Shown here piece after piece: positions 1-6,962 of a stretch of DNA of 9,222 bases. Position 1 is the first letter of the stretch, and each line of letters begins with the position of its first letter. This stretch comes from Hyphomonas sp. UBA5111 (GTDB lineage: Bacteria; Pseudomonadota; Alphaproteobacteria; Caulobacterales; Hyphomonadaceae). Below the pieces are notes generated by a model. It saw nothing but the letters and a program-made list of their open reading frames with translations, had not been told where the DNA came from and made no database searches. The stretch lies in NCBI GenBank assembly GCA_002414505.1, contig DHZF01000030.1, positions 1 to 9,222 of the forward strand, given 5' to 3'. The translations under genes were made by a program, and so were the position numbers.

Positions 1-927
1 GTCGGCGTCTATGTGCCGGGCGGCCGCGCGAGTTATCCCTCATCGGTTCTGATGAATGTGGTGCCGGCCAAGATCGCCGGCGTCGAGCGCATCGTCATGG
101 TTGCGCCTGCACCCCAGGGCGAGCTGTCACCCGCCGTTGCCTATGCCGCGCTGAAGGCAGGCGTTGAGGAATTCTACCCCATTGGCGGCGCGCAGGCCGT
201 GGCCGCACTGGCCTATGGCACGGCAAACCTTGCTCCGGTCGACAAGATTGTCGGGCCCGGAAATGCCTTCGTTGCGGAAGCCAAGCGGCAGGTGTTCGGC
301 CGTGTCGGCATCGACACGATTGCTGGCCCGTCAGAGATTCTGGTCATCGCAGATCACACCGCAAACCCGGACTGGATCGCCGCCGACCTCCTTTCCCAAG
401 CCGAGCATGATCCGAGCAGCCAGTCGATCCTCATCGTTGTGGATCAGACTGTGGGGGATTCTGTGGAAAAGGCTGTGGAAAGCCAGTTGAAAACCCTGCC
501 CACGGGCGAGCGAGCACGCGAAAGCTGGACCCATAATGGCGCCATCGTTGTCGCGCCGGACCTGCCTACTGCAGCATCCATTGCGAACCGCATTGCTGCG
601 GAACATCTGGAGCTCTGTGTGGAGGACCCGGACGCCCTGTTGCCGCTGATCCGCCATGCCGGCGCGGTCTTCCTCGGCCACTATACGCCGGAAGCGCTCG
701 GCGATTATGTCACCGGGTCGAACCACGTCTTGCCGACCAGCCGCGCCGCGCGCTTTTCGTCGGGGCTCGGTCTCTACGATTTCCTGAAGCGGATGAGCGT
801 CCAGCGGGTCGGCCCGCAGGGTTTTGCCGCCATCGCGCCTGCTGCCTTGCGTCTGGCCGAGGCCGAGCGCCTGCCGGCGCATGCGCGCTCGATCTCGATC
901 CGGACCAACAAGGACACTGACGGGTGA
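1..927 (+). CDS. hisD: Histidinol dehydrogenase, 5'-truncated by window edge
   Basis: HisD catalyses the last two steps of histidine synthesis, oxidising L-histidinol to L-histidine with two NAD+ in the cytoplasm. The reading frame is open from base 1 (VGVYVPGG...) to the TGA at 925-927, giving 308 codons; full-length HisD is about 430 residues, so roughly the first 120 are outside the window. Family signatures are intact: [48 protein letters not shown], and the terminal AHARSISIR. By comparison with E. coli HisD, the zinc ligands are Gln (codon 397-399), His (406-408), Asp (703-705) and His (880-882), and the catalytic Glu-His pair is at 601-606. All are present, so the enzyme should be active. 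The stop overlaps the GTG start of the following UPF0262 gene, which implies translational coupling. Identity is very secure. Confidence 0.98.
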   Translation, partial: VGVYVPGGRASYPSSVLMNVVPAKIAGVERIVMVAPAPQGELSPAVAYAALKAGVEEFYPIGGAQAVAALAYGTANLAPVDKIVGPGNAFVAEAKRQVFGRVGIDTIAGPSEILVIADHTANPDWIAADLLSQAEHDPSSQSILIVVDQTVGDSVEKAVESQLKTLPTGERARESWTHNGAIVVAPDLPTAASIANRIAAEHLELCVEDPDALLPLIRHAGAVFLGHYTPEALGDYVTGSNHVLPTSRAARFSSGLGLYDFLKRMSVQRVGPQGFAAIAPAALRLAEAERLPAHARSISIRTNKDTDG

Positions 928-1409
928 GCAATGACCGGCTCATCGGCGTCGATATCGACGATGAGACCCTGGGCGCGTCCGGCCCGGACGCTGAGCATGA
1001 GCGCCGCGTGGCGATTTTCGACCTGCTTGAAAGCAATGTCTTCAAGGTCCTCGAAAAGGATGAGGGGCCCTACCAGCTGAACCTCTCCAAGGCCGAGCGC
1101 CGACTGGTCTTCGCCATCCGCAATGAAAAGGGCGAGGACGTCCATACTTTCATCCTGTCGCTCGGGCCGTTCCGGGGCGTGATCCGCGACTATTTCATGA
1201 TCTGCGACAGCTACTATGACGCGATCCGCACCCAGTCCCCACACCAGATCGAAGCGATCGACATGGCACGGCGGGGCATCCACAATGAAGGCTCCGAACT
1301 TCTCGCCGAACGCCTGGAAGGCAAGATCGAGGTCGACTTCTCGACCGCCCGCCGCCTGTTCACGCTGATCTGCGCCCTGCATGCCGGACAGACCCGCGCG
1401 GCGGGATAA
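924..1409 (+). CDS. UPF0262 family protein, unknown function
   Basis: This 161-residue cytoplasmic protein belongs to UPF0262, a family largely confined to Alphaproteobacteria and without an assigned function. The match rests on conserved stretches: [11 protein letters not shown] near residues 26-36, the central [16 protein letters not shown] followed by SYYDAIR, then the [16 protein letters not shown] segment and the C-terminal [13 protein letters not shown]. No signal peptide or membrane segment is visible. The start is taken as GTG at 924, which overlaps the hisD stop (GTGA arrangement), so the gene is probably translated by reinitiation after hisD and co-transcribed with it. UPF0262 commonly follows hisD in alphaproteobacteria, which supports both assignments. 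The TAA stop at 1407-1409 lies 16 bases from the stop of the convergent L,D-transpeptidase gene. Confidence 0.93.
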   Translation: MSNDRLIGVDIDDETLGASGPDAEHERRVAIFDLLESNVFKVLEKDEGPYQLNLSKAERRLVFAIRNEKGEDVHTFILSLGPFRGVIRDYFMICDSYYDAIRTQSPHQIEAIDMARRGIHNEGSELLAERLEGKIEVDFSTARRLFTLICALHAGQTRAAG

Positions 1410-1429
1410 GGGCCTTCATTATTCCTTAT
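1406..1429. repeat. Small inverted repeat holding both convergent stop codons
   Basis: ATAAGG at 1406-1411 is complementary to CCTTAT at 1424-1429, with a 12-base loop. Each arm contains the TAA stop of one of the two converging genes. The stem is only 6 bp and AT-rich, so a real bidirectional terminator function is doubtful. No other terminator-like structure is visible in the 16-base gap. Confidence 0.3.
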
Positions 1430-3090
1430 TCGCTCTTCAAGGCGACCGGTTCAGTGTCGAGCCCGGTCAGCACGGCGCTATCTCGTTCATAGATGTCGTC
1501 CAGATACCGGACGCCGCCACATCCGTTCGGCACCGCCGTGAAGTAGACAATGTGGACCGGGACCGGTTCGGCGAGGTCTGCACGGGTTTCCTTGCCGGTG
1601 GCGACGGCCTGATCGATGGCGGCGCGGTCCCAGCCCTCTGTGTCCGATAGAAGCCATTCCGCCAGGCCAATCGGATCCTTGGTTCTCACGCAGCCGGACG
1701 ACAGGGCGCGCTGTTTCAGCGAGAAAAGATCGCGATTGGGCGTGTCGTGCAGATACACATTGTGCGCGTTCGGGAACATGATCTTGACTTGGCCGAGCGC
1801 GTTCTGGGGGCCAGGTGCCTGCCGGATACGGTAGGGGAAATTGCTGGCCGTATAGCTTTTCCAGTCCACGGACGAAGGCGGCACAACGCGGCCGGCGGAA
1901 TCCCGTATCTCGAAGCCCTGGCGTTTCACCGCGCCGGGGTCTTTCTGGAACAGGGGCAGCTTGTCGGCCCTGGCGATGCTGGAGGGCGTCTCCCACCACG
2001 GATTGAAGACGATGTAATCGATCTGGTCTGAAAATATGGGCGTCTTGCGCTTTGGGTTTCCGACAATAATGGCGCGGATCGCCTGGGGCACGCCATCCTC
2101 ATAAGTCGTGACATCGAAGCCGGCGATGTTTGCCCGGACATGCCGCCTGCCGAGATCGGCAGGCAGCCAGCGCCATCGCTCCATATTGGCGCGGATCTGG
2201 TCGATCCGTGTCTGGTCGTCCCGGTTGAGCGCGCGCAAGGTGGCCGCCCCGACGATCCCGTCCTCCTCAAGTCCTTCCTGCGCCTGCAGGGCCTTTACGG
2301 CCGAGACCGTGGTGTCGTCCATCTGGCCGGACAACGTGTCGGCTTCAAGGAGCCCCATTTCAATCAGGCGCACCTGCACTTGCCTGGCCCGCGCCGACTC
2401 CATGCCAGGCTTGAGCGGGTCGCCTTCGGAGACGCGCGCAATGGGGAGCGCGGAGTGTTGGCGGAGGCGCGCCAGGTCCGCCTTCAGCAAGGTGTAGTCT
2501 GATTGGATCGGCGCGAATTGTTCGAGGCTGCCGCTTATGGTGCCGGTGGCCAGCGCATAGGCGAGCACGGTTGCAAAATCTGCGTCCCGTGTGTCGGCGG
2601 TCCACTCGGGTTTCAGGGAGACGGGATCAAGTTTTCCGGACAGCATATGCGCGGCAGCCGACATCCACGCATCGGTCGCGATCTGGTCTCGTTCGGCGGC
2701 TGTCAGATCGTCGGTTTTGAGACGCGCGAGATGATAATGCGCAGGCTCGAGACCATGAGCCGATAGGGTTCCAAGCTCTGCAATCAAAGCGGCACGATTT
2801 ACGTCACTCCAGACCTGATCCGCTTGGGCATTGGACAGGAAATTTGAAGTAGCCTGCGGTGCAAGGGAGGGCTGTATCGCAACTTCATCAGCCATTGTGG
2901 GCGCCGCAGCAGAGGCAAAAGCGATGCAGGCGACAATTATCTGTCTAATGACTGATTCTCCAATTCGCTTCGATAAAGTCTGGACGAATACCCATAATAG
3001 GGGAGCTGCGAGAGCTGACCAGATTTGGTGCTTGTGACACGATATTGATATTGCCAATAGTATCAAAACTAGCAATGATACCGCTATCAT
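1426..3090 (-). CDS. L,D-transpeptidase, YcbB/LdtD type (YkuD domain)
   Basis: Predicted periplasmic enzyme that forms 3-3 peptidoglycan cross-links or attaches proteins to peptidoglycan, using a catalytic Cys. Counted from the ATG at 3090 (554 aa): a signal-peptide-like segment ending about residue 67 (AAAPTMA, then DE), an N-terminal scaffold region (about 85-210), a peptidoglycan-binding fold with LIEMGLL and DGIVGAATLRALN (about 230-290), then the YkuD catalytic domain (about 316-475). The catalytic site is seen as YLHDTPNRDLF (His448) and ALSSGCVR (Cys467), the usual H...SxGC(V/I)R pattern. This order matches the large YcbB class rather than the small ErfK/YbiS class. The start is uncertain: after the ATG and a few TTG codons at the very beginning, the frame has no ATG, GTG or TTG until after the signal peptide, and the ATG has no visible ribosome site. 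The N-terminal 45 codons lie in an AT-rich strip and may not be translated. Product identity is secure. Confidence 0.93.
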   Translation of the reverse strand: MIAVSLLVLILLAISISCHKHQIWSALAAPLLWVFVQTLSKRIGESVIRQIIVACIAFASAAAPTMADEVAIQPSLAPQATSNFLSNAQADQVWSDVNRAALIAELGTLSAHGLEPAHYHLARLKTDDLTAAERDQIATDAWMSAAAHMLSGKLDPVSLKPEWTADTRDADFATVLAYALATGTISGSLEQFAPIQSDYTLLKADLARLRQHSALPIARVSEGDPLKPGMESARARQVQVRLIEMGLLEADTLSGQMDDTTVSAVKALQAQEGLEEDGIVGAATLRALNRDDQTRIDQIRANMERWRWLPADLGRRHVRANIAGFDVTTYEDGVPQAIRAIIVGNPKRKTPIFSDQIDYIVFNPWWETPSSIARADKLPLFQKDPGAVKRQGFEIRDSAGRVVPPSSVDWKSYTASNFPYRIRQAPGPQNALGQVKIMFPNAHNVYLHDTPNRDLFSLKQRALSSGCVRTKDPIGLAEWLLSDTEGWDRAAIDQAVATGKETRADLAEPVPVHIVYFTAVPNGCGGVRYLDDIYERDSAVLTGLDTEPVALKSE

Positions 3091-3110
3091 AAAAATTGCG
3101 GAGGGAAGTC
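2945..3110. promoter_or_regulatory. AT-rich divergent promoter strip (transpeptidase / Sde182-like gene)
   Basis: G+C falls to about 41% over 2941-3100, against roughly 60% in the coding sequence on either side. This looks like intergenic DNA although the transpeptidase frame stays open through it. It probably carries the promoters for both divergent genes. If the ATG at 3090 is the true transpeptidase start, only 20 bases separate the two start codons, and each promoter would lie in or across the other gene's leader. Confidence 0.45.
3051..3079 (+). promoter_or_regulatory. Candidate sigma-70-like promoter of Sde182-like gene
   Basis: TTGCCA at 3051-3056 resembles a -35 box (5 of 6 to TTGACA). 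A 17-base spacer separates it from AATGAT at 3074-3079, which matches TATAAT at 4 of 6. Transcription would begin near 3086, leaving a leader of about 25 bases containing the ribosome site GGAGGGA at 3100-3106. Found by eye only. Confidence 0.35.
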
Positions 3111-4604
3111 ATGGCGAAGCGAAATCTGGTTGGGATAGCGGGGCTTGTGTCAGCAATTGCGCTAGGTGCGTGCAGCGCCATGGGGCAAGTTGTGCCGGCG
3201 GATGAGGTGGCGGATGCACAGGTGCCAGTGGCGCTGGAAAAGCATCGCGTCGTGATCCTGACCGACATGGAAGCCGACCCGGACGATACGCAATCGCTTG
3301 TGCGGTTGTTGCTCTATGCCAATGAAATCGACATCGAGGCGCTGGTGGCGACCACCTCGATCTGGAAGAAAGAGAACATTCGACCCGATTCAATCCGTGT
3401 GACGCTTGGAAAGTATGGCGAGGTCTACGATACGCTCAGCCAGCACGCGCAGGGCTATCCGAGCGAAGCTGAACTACAGGACCTCGTGATGAGCGGTCAG
3501 CCGGGCTATGGCATGGCCAGCGTCGGAACCGGGCGCTCGACAGAAGGCTCGGATGCAATCATTGACCTGCTGGAAGCCGAGGATGAGCGACCGCTGTGGA
3601 TTTCTGTCTGGGGCGGAGCGAATACGCTGGCCCAAGCGCTGTACGATATCCGGGAAACAAGGAGTGAGGCTGAGGCGGAACGCCTGATTTCAAAGCTCCG
3701 TGTCTATACAATCTCGGATCAGGATGACAGTGGCATCTGGATGCGCCGCGAGTTCCCGGGCCTGTTTTACATTGTCAGCCCTGGCGAGTATGGCCGTTCC
3801 ACCTGGACCGCAATCACGCATGGCTTTCCCGGCTTCGAGGATCATATTTCCAATCAGTGGATTGCCGAGAACATCCAGCAGGATCAAGGCCCGCTTGGCG
3901 CGCGCTATCCGGACGTTGTCTGGGGCATGGAAGGCGATACACCGGCCTATCTCTCGCTGATCCCGAACGGGCTGAACGTACCGGATCATCCCGACTGGGG
4001 CGGCTGGGGTGGCCGGTATGAACTCTATACCCCGAGTGCCGAGGAGATTGGCGTTGGTCCTGGAAAACTCGGTTCGGGCGGCGTGCCGCTGGACCCGGAG
4101 CCGCGCCCGATCTGGACGAATGCGGCAGACACCTACACGCCCTGGGTGCCGCAAAAGGATCGCCGGGCGATTGGCCCCGCAGAGGAAACCTATCAGAACA
4201 ATCACGTCACGCTGCTGAGATGGAGAAGCGACTTCCAGCGTGACTTTGCAGCGCGTATGGACTGGACCATCTCATCCTATGAAGACGCCAACCATCCACC
4301 GGTGGTGAAACTGGCACATGCGCATCAGCTCACAGCCAAATCCGGGGAGCATATCGGGCTGGATGCCTTCGGTACCTATGATCCGGATGGCGACAGCCTC
4401 AGCTATCATTGGTTCAATTATGCCGAAGCTGGCACGTTGGAGGCGCCTATCAATTTGGGGCACGCGGTCAATGATTTCGATATCTGGTTCCAGCTGCCGG
4501 AAGTGGAGCAGACGGAAACCGCGCACTTCATCGTGAAAGTCACCGACAAGGGAACGCCGCCGCTGACCCGCTATCAACGGGTGATTGTCACAATCGAGCC
4601 TTAA
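3111..4604 (+). CDS. Sde182/DUF1593 nucleoside-hydrolase-like lipoprotein
   Basis: This 497-residue exported protein has an N-terminal nucleoside-hydrolase-like domain of the Sde182 (formerly DUF1593) family and a C-terminal beta-sandwich domain. The start is ATG 3111, preceded by a good ribosome site (GGAGGGA, 3100-3106). Residues 1-21 form a lipoprotein signal with lipobox LGAC; Cys21 would be lipidated, and Ser at +2 fits outer-membrane sorting. VVILTDMEADPDDTQS (about 47-62) carries the Asp cluster (D52, D56, D58, D59) resembling the DxDxxxDD metal/ribose site of nucleoside hydrolases. The family segments SVWGGANTLAQAL and YTISDQDDSGIWMRREFPG follow. From about residue 395 (NHPPVVKL ... 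DAFGTYDPDGDSLSYHW) the sequence is PKD/Ig-like, matching the Sde182 C-terminal domain. The namesake from Saccharophagus degradans was linked to cellulose binding; the substrate here is unknown and could be a nucleoside or a glycan-derived compound. No polysaccharide-degradation genes lie nearby. Confidence 0.88.
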   Translation: MAKRNLVGIAGLVSAIALGACSAMGQVVPADEVADAQVPVALEKHRVVILTDMEADPDDTQSLVRLLLYANEIDIEALVATTSIWKKENIRPDSIRVTLGKYGEVYDTLSQHAQGYPSEAELQDLVMSGQPGYGMASVGTGRSTEGSDAIIDLLEAEDERPLWISVWGGANTLAQALYDIRETRSEAEAERLISKLRVYTISDQDDSGIWMRREFPGLFYIVSPGEYGRSTWTAITHGFPGFEDHISNQWIAENIQQDQGPLGARYPDVVWGMEGDTPAYLSLIPNGLNVPDHPDWGGWGGRYELYTPSAEEIGVGPGKLGSGGVPLDPEPRPIWTNAADTYTPWVPQKDRRAIGPAEETYQNNHVTLLRWRSDFQRDFAARMDWTISSYEDANHPPVVKLAHAHQLTAKSGEHIGLDAFGTYDPDGDSLSYHWFNYAEAGTLEAPINLGHAVNDFDIWFQLPEVEQTETAHFIVKVTDKGTPPLTRYQRVIVTIEP

Positions 4605-4655
4605 GCTGAGGGAAGTTCAGGAAATTTCGGTCGGGCCTGCCCCAGCGTCCGGTCT

Positions 4656-4682
4656 TTGTGACGTAGCGACACCGTGTATGAT
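4656..4682 (+). promoter_or_regulatory. Candidate promoter of acyl-CoA synthetase gene
   Basis: TATGAT at 4677-4682 matches the -10 consensus at 5 of 6. TTGTGA at 4656-4661 is the best nearby -35 match, but the 15-base spacer is short. Transcription would start near 4689, just upstream of the ribosome site GGAGGA at 4698-4703. I see no terminator between the preceding gene and this site, so read-through from upstream is also possible. Confidence 0.3.
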
Positions 4683-4706
4683 CTGGCAAAACACTCCGGA
4701 GGAAAC

Positions 4707-6407
4707 ATGCACTACACCGAACTCCTGAAAGCACGGGAAGAACTGACAGGCCCCGGCGGCGAATTCGAGATCGTCGAGGCCGAAGTTCTGGGCAACCGGC
4801 TCCGCGTCTACAAGAACGCCCCGCCCAGCGTGCGGGAAGTCTGGCTGTCGACTCTCCAATTCGCCGATCGCGACTATCTGGTTTACCAGGATGAGCGCTG
4901 GACCTATGCCGATGCGCACCGCGAGGTGGCCGCCGCGGCGGCCTGGCTGTTCGACCAGGGCGTCAAGCCGGGCGACCGGGTGGCGATCGCCATGCGCAAT
5001 TATCCCGAATGGATGCTGCTCTATTGGGCCTGTGTTTCGACCGGCATTGCCGTGGTTGGCATGAATGCCTGGTGGACGGCCGAGGAAATGGAATACGCCC
5101 TCAAGGATTCCGAACCCAAAGTCCTGTTCGCAGACTCAGAGCGGCTTGATCGTGTCCTGTCCATAGAAGGCGCGGCCGACCGGATGAAGATCGTTGGCGT
5201 ACGCGCCCCGGACGCACCGGCCCCGGTGATCCAGTGGGCCGACGTGCTGGCGCATGGCGGCGACTTGCCGGCGGTGAGAGTCGATCCGGACGCCGATGCC
5301 TGTATCTTCTATACGTCGGGCACCACCGGCTTTCCGAAGGGCGCGCAGCTGACCCATCGGGGCTGTGTCTCTAACCTGCTCAACATGGCGTTCTCGGGCG
5401 CGTCCACCGCCTTGGCGACCCAGCGGGCAACCGGCGAAGTGCCGCCGGAAGAGGCGCCCATTCCGGTCGCGCTCATCACGACACCGCTGTTTCACGTCAC
5501 TGCCAACAATTGCGGCGCCTATCTCGTCACGGCGGCAGGCGGCAAGATTGTGCTCATGTATCGCTGGGATGCCGGCGAGGCGCTGAGACTGGTCGAGACC
5601 GAGAAAGTCACCGCGATGAGCGGCGTGCCGATCATGGCCCGCGAGCTGATCAATCATCCGGACTTCGAGACAACCGACACGTCCAGCCTTTCCACGCTCG
5701 GCGGCGGCGGCGCGCAATTGCCGCCGGACTTGGTCCACAAGATCGATTCCACGGTCGCAACGGCCCGGCCGAACACCGGCTATGGCATGACCGAGACCTG
5801 CGGGATCATTACCTCGGTCTCGGCGGATTTCTTCGTCGACAAGCCGGACAGTGCCGGCCCGGCCATGCCCAATTTCGAAGCAAAATGCGTCAACGAACTC
5901 GGCGAGACTGTCCCGCAAGGCGAAGTGGGTGAGCTGTGGGTGCGCGGCTCCTCCGTCATCAAGGGCTATATCAACCGGCCCGAGGCGACTGCGGAATCCA
6001 TCACCGATGGTTGGCTGCACACAGGGGACATTGCGCGCATTGACGAGCATGGCTTCATCTTCATCGTGGACCGCAAGAAGGACATGGTGCTGCGCGGCGG
6101 CGAGAACGTCTATTGCGCCGAAGTCGAGGCGGCGATCTATCGTCATCCGTCCGTGGCCGAGTGCAGCGTGTTCGGCGTACCGGACGACCGGCTGGGCGAG
6201 GAAGTTGGCGTCGCCGTCGTGCTGAAGCCGGGCGAAGACCTGGCGGCCGTCACCCTGCGCGAGCATTGCGCGGGCATCATGGCGAAGCACAAGGTGCCGC
6301 GTTATGTCTGGTTCCTCACCGCCTTGCCGCGCAATGCCAGCGGCAAATTCGTCAAGCGCGACCTGAAGGAACAGCTGACCAAGGAACTGGATTCCGCCAA
6401 GACCTGA
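4707..6407 (+). CDS. Acyl-CoA synthetase (AMP-binding, class I adenylate-forming)
   Basis: Predicted cytoplasmic 566-residue ligase that activates a carboxylic acid to an acyl-adenylate and transfers it to coenzyme A. The start is ATG 4707 with GGAGGA at 4698-4703; an in-frame GTG at 4674 has no better support. The P-loop-like motif YTSGTTGFPKG is at residues 202-212, the adenine/AMP motif YGMTETCG at 359-366, WLHTGD at 436-441, the hinge and C-terminal-domain entry DRKKDMVLRGGENV at 455-468, and the catalytic lysine in NASGK (Lys547). All core motifs are complete, and the length is normal for fatty or aryl acyl-CoA ligases (FadD-like). The acid used cannot be read from sequence. No beta-oxidation, polyketide or other acyl-chain genes adjoin it, so its pathway is open. 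It appears to be transcribed alone, with hairpins after the stop. Confidence 0.93.
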   Translation: MHYTELLKAREELTGPGGEFEIVEAEVLGNRLRVYKNAPPSVREVWLSTLQFADRDYLVYQDERWTYADAHREVAAAAAWLFDQGVKPGDRVAIAMRNYPEWMLLYWACVSTGIAVVGMNAWWTAEEMEYALKDSEPKVLFADSERLDRVLSIEGAADRMKIVGVRAPDAPAPVIQWADVLAHGGDLPAVRVDPDADACIFYTSGTTGFPKGAQLTHRGCVSNLLNMAFSGASTALATQRATGEVPPEEAPIPVALITTPLFHVTANNCGAYLVTAAGGKIVLMYRWDAGEALRLVETEKVTAMSGVPIMARELINHPDFETTDTSSLSTLGGGGAQLPPDLVHKIDSTVATARPNTGYGMTETCGIITSVSADFFVDKPDSAGPAMPNFEAKCVNELGETVPQGEVGELWVRGSSVIKGYINRPEATAESITDGWLHTGDIARIDEHGFIFIVDRKKDMVLRGGENVYCAEVEAAIYRHPSVAECSVFGVPDDRLGEEVGVAVVLKPGEDLAAVTLREHCAGIMAKHKVPRYVWFLTALPRNASGKFVKRDLKEQLTKELDSAKT

Positions 6408-6425
6408 TCGCGCGCCGGCGCGCGA
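6408..6425. repeat. Perfect 18-bp GC palindrome after ligase stop
   Basis: The 18 bases immediately after the TGA stop (TCGCGCGCC followed by GGCGCGCGA) are a perfect self-complementary palindrome made almost only of CG/GC steps. With no loop it is a poor RNA hairpin unless the centre opens; it could help termination together with the next hairpin, or bind a dimeric protein. No function is established. Confidence 0.6.
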
Positions 6426-6445
6426 GCATTTCATACAGATATTGC

Positions 6446-6476
6446 GACGGGGCCTTCATCTGATGAGGGCCCCGTC
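6446..6476 (+). terminator. Strong hairpin, probable terminator of ligase gene
   Basis: GACGGGGCC at 6446-6454 pairs perfectly with GGCCCCGTC at 6468-6476. The intervening TTCATC/GATGA bases can extend the stem almost to the centre. No T run follows, so it may act as a weak intrinsic terminator, an RNA-stabilising 3' end, or with Rho. Confidence 0.6.
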
Positions 6477-6527
6477 TGCCATTCAAACGCAAAGTCCACG
6501 GTTTTCCGGCATGAAAGCCACTGGCCT

Positions 6528-6549
6528 TACCACGCTGGCTACCACGCTG
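6528..6549 (+). repeat. Tandem 10-bp direct repeat upstream of UrcA-like gene
   Basis: TACCACGCTG occurs at 6528-6537 and again at 6540-6549, a 12-base period. It lies 47-68 bases before the start codon, where an activator or repressor site could sit. No convincing -10/-35 pair was found in 6480-6595, so the promoter position is unknown. Confidence 0.4.
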
Positions 6550-6563
6550 CGGGGGGCAAAAGG

Positions 6564-6582
6564 CGGTCATCAACTTTGACCG
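6564..6582 (+). promoter_or_regulatory. Leader hairpin next to UrcA ribosome site
   Basis: CGGTCA (6564-6569) pairs with TGACCG (6577-6582) around a 7-base loop. The ribosome site AAGGA (6584-6588) begins one base after the stem, 7 bases before the ATG. The stem could modulate ribosome access or protect the 5' end. This is a structural observation only. Confidence 0.4.
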
Positions 6583-6595
6583 AAAGGAACCCCCA

Positions 6596-6940
6596 ATGAC
6601 TAACTCTACTATCAAGACCCTCGCTATCGCACTCGCCGCCTCCGGCATCGCTTTCACGGCCTCTGCCGGCTCGATGGAAGAAACCTTCGACGTGACATTT
6701 CAGATCGATCCGTCCGCCAGCGTCGAAGAAAACTATGAAGAATTCGAACGTGTTGCACGCCGCGCGTGCAAGCCTTCGAGCATGCTGTCCGTGTTCCGCA
6801 CCCACCCCCGGAGCATTCGGGCGTGCGAAGCCGACCTGATCAACAAGGTCATCGCCGAAGCCGCAATCAGCGCCCTGACAGCTCACCACCAGGACCGGGC
6901 GCAACAGGTTGAGGTCTCGCGCGAACCATCTGAAGGCTAG
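6596..6940 (+). CDS. Small secreted UrcA-like protein
   Basis: A 114-residue protein with a Sec signal peptide: Lys7, hydrophobic core 8-20, and cleavage predicted after ASA (residues 22-24). The mature part is about 90 residues and periplasmic. It contains FERVARRAC (Cys58) and RSIRACEADLINKVIAEA (Cys77) followed by ISALTAHHQ, the two-cysteine arrangement seen in UrcA-family proteins, whose function is unknown; the cysteines probably form a disulfide. The usual UrcA N-terminal 'DL' segment is only loosely matched, so family placement is likely rather than certain. The start ATG 6596 has AAGGA 7 bases upstream. The gene sits alone between terminators, with a structured leader and a strong terminator, suggesting an independently controlled and perhaps abundant product. 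Confidence 0.72.
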   Translation: MTNSTIKTLAIALAASGIAFTASAGSMEETFDVTFQIDPSASVEENYEEFERVARRACKPSSMLSVFRTHPRSIRACEADLINKVIAEAAISALTAHHQDRAQQVEVSREPSEG

Positions 6941-6960
6941 TCCCCAACAAGCCTTCAGAT
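6928..6960 (+). terminator. 11-bp hairpin overlapping the UrcA stop codon
   Basis: ATCTGAAGGCT at 6928-6938 is perfectly complementary to AGCCTTCAGAT at 6950-6960, with an 11-base loop. The TAG stop (6938-6940) falls at the top of the stem and start of the loop. It is followed within two bases by a second hairpin, so it is probably part of a composite 3' end. Confidence 0.6.
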
Positions 6961-6962
6961 TG

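Noticed and set aside
331..1382. Several minus-strand frames opposite hisD and UPF0262
   Set aside because: They overlap well-conserved genes, show no motifs and have composition typical of shadow frames.
2945..3268. Minus-strand frame of 107 codons across the divergent region
   Set aside because: Most of it is antisense to the lipoprotein signal and start of the Sde182-like gene, with no ribosome site or domain. Only its last codons matter, as a possible out-of-frame start for the transpeptidase, which is reported separately.
5136..6434. Long open frame (432 codons) on the minus strand opposite the acyl-CoA ligase
   Set aside because: It is antisense to a gene with complete motifs, has no recognisable domain, and is rich in Arg/Ala/Gly as expected of the mirror frame of high-GC coding DNA.
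6576..6581. TTGACC as a -35 box
   Set aside because: It lies 15 bases before the UrcA start codon, so its -10 box would fall inside the coding sequence; it is better explained as part of the leader hairpin.
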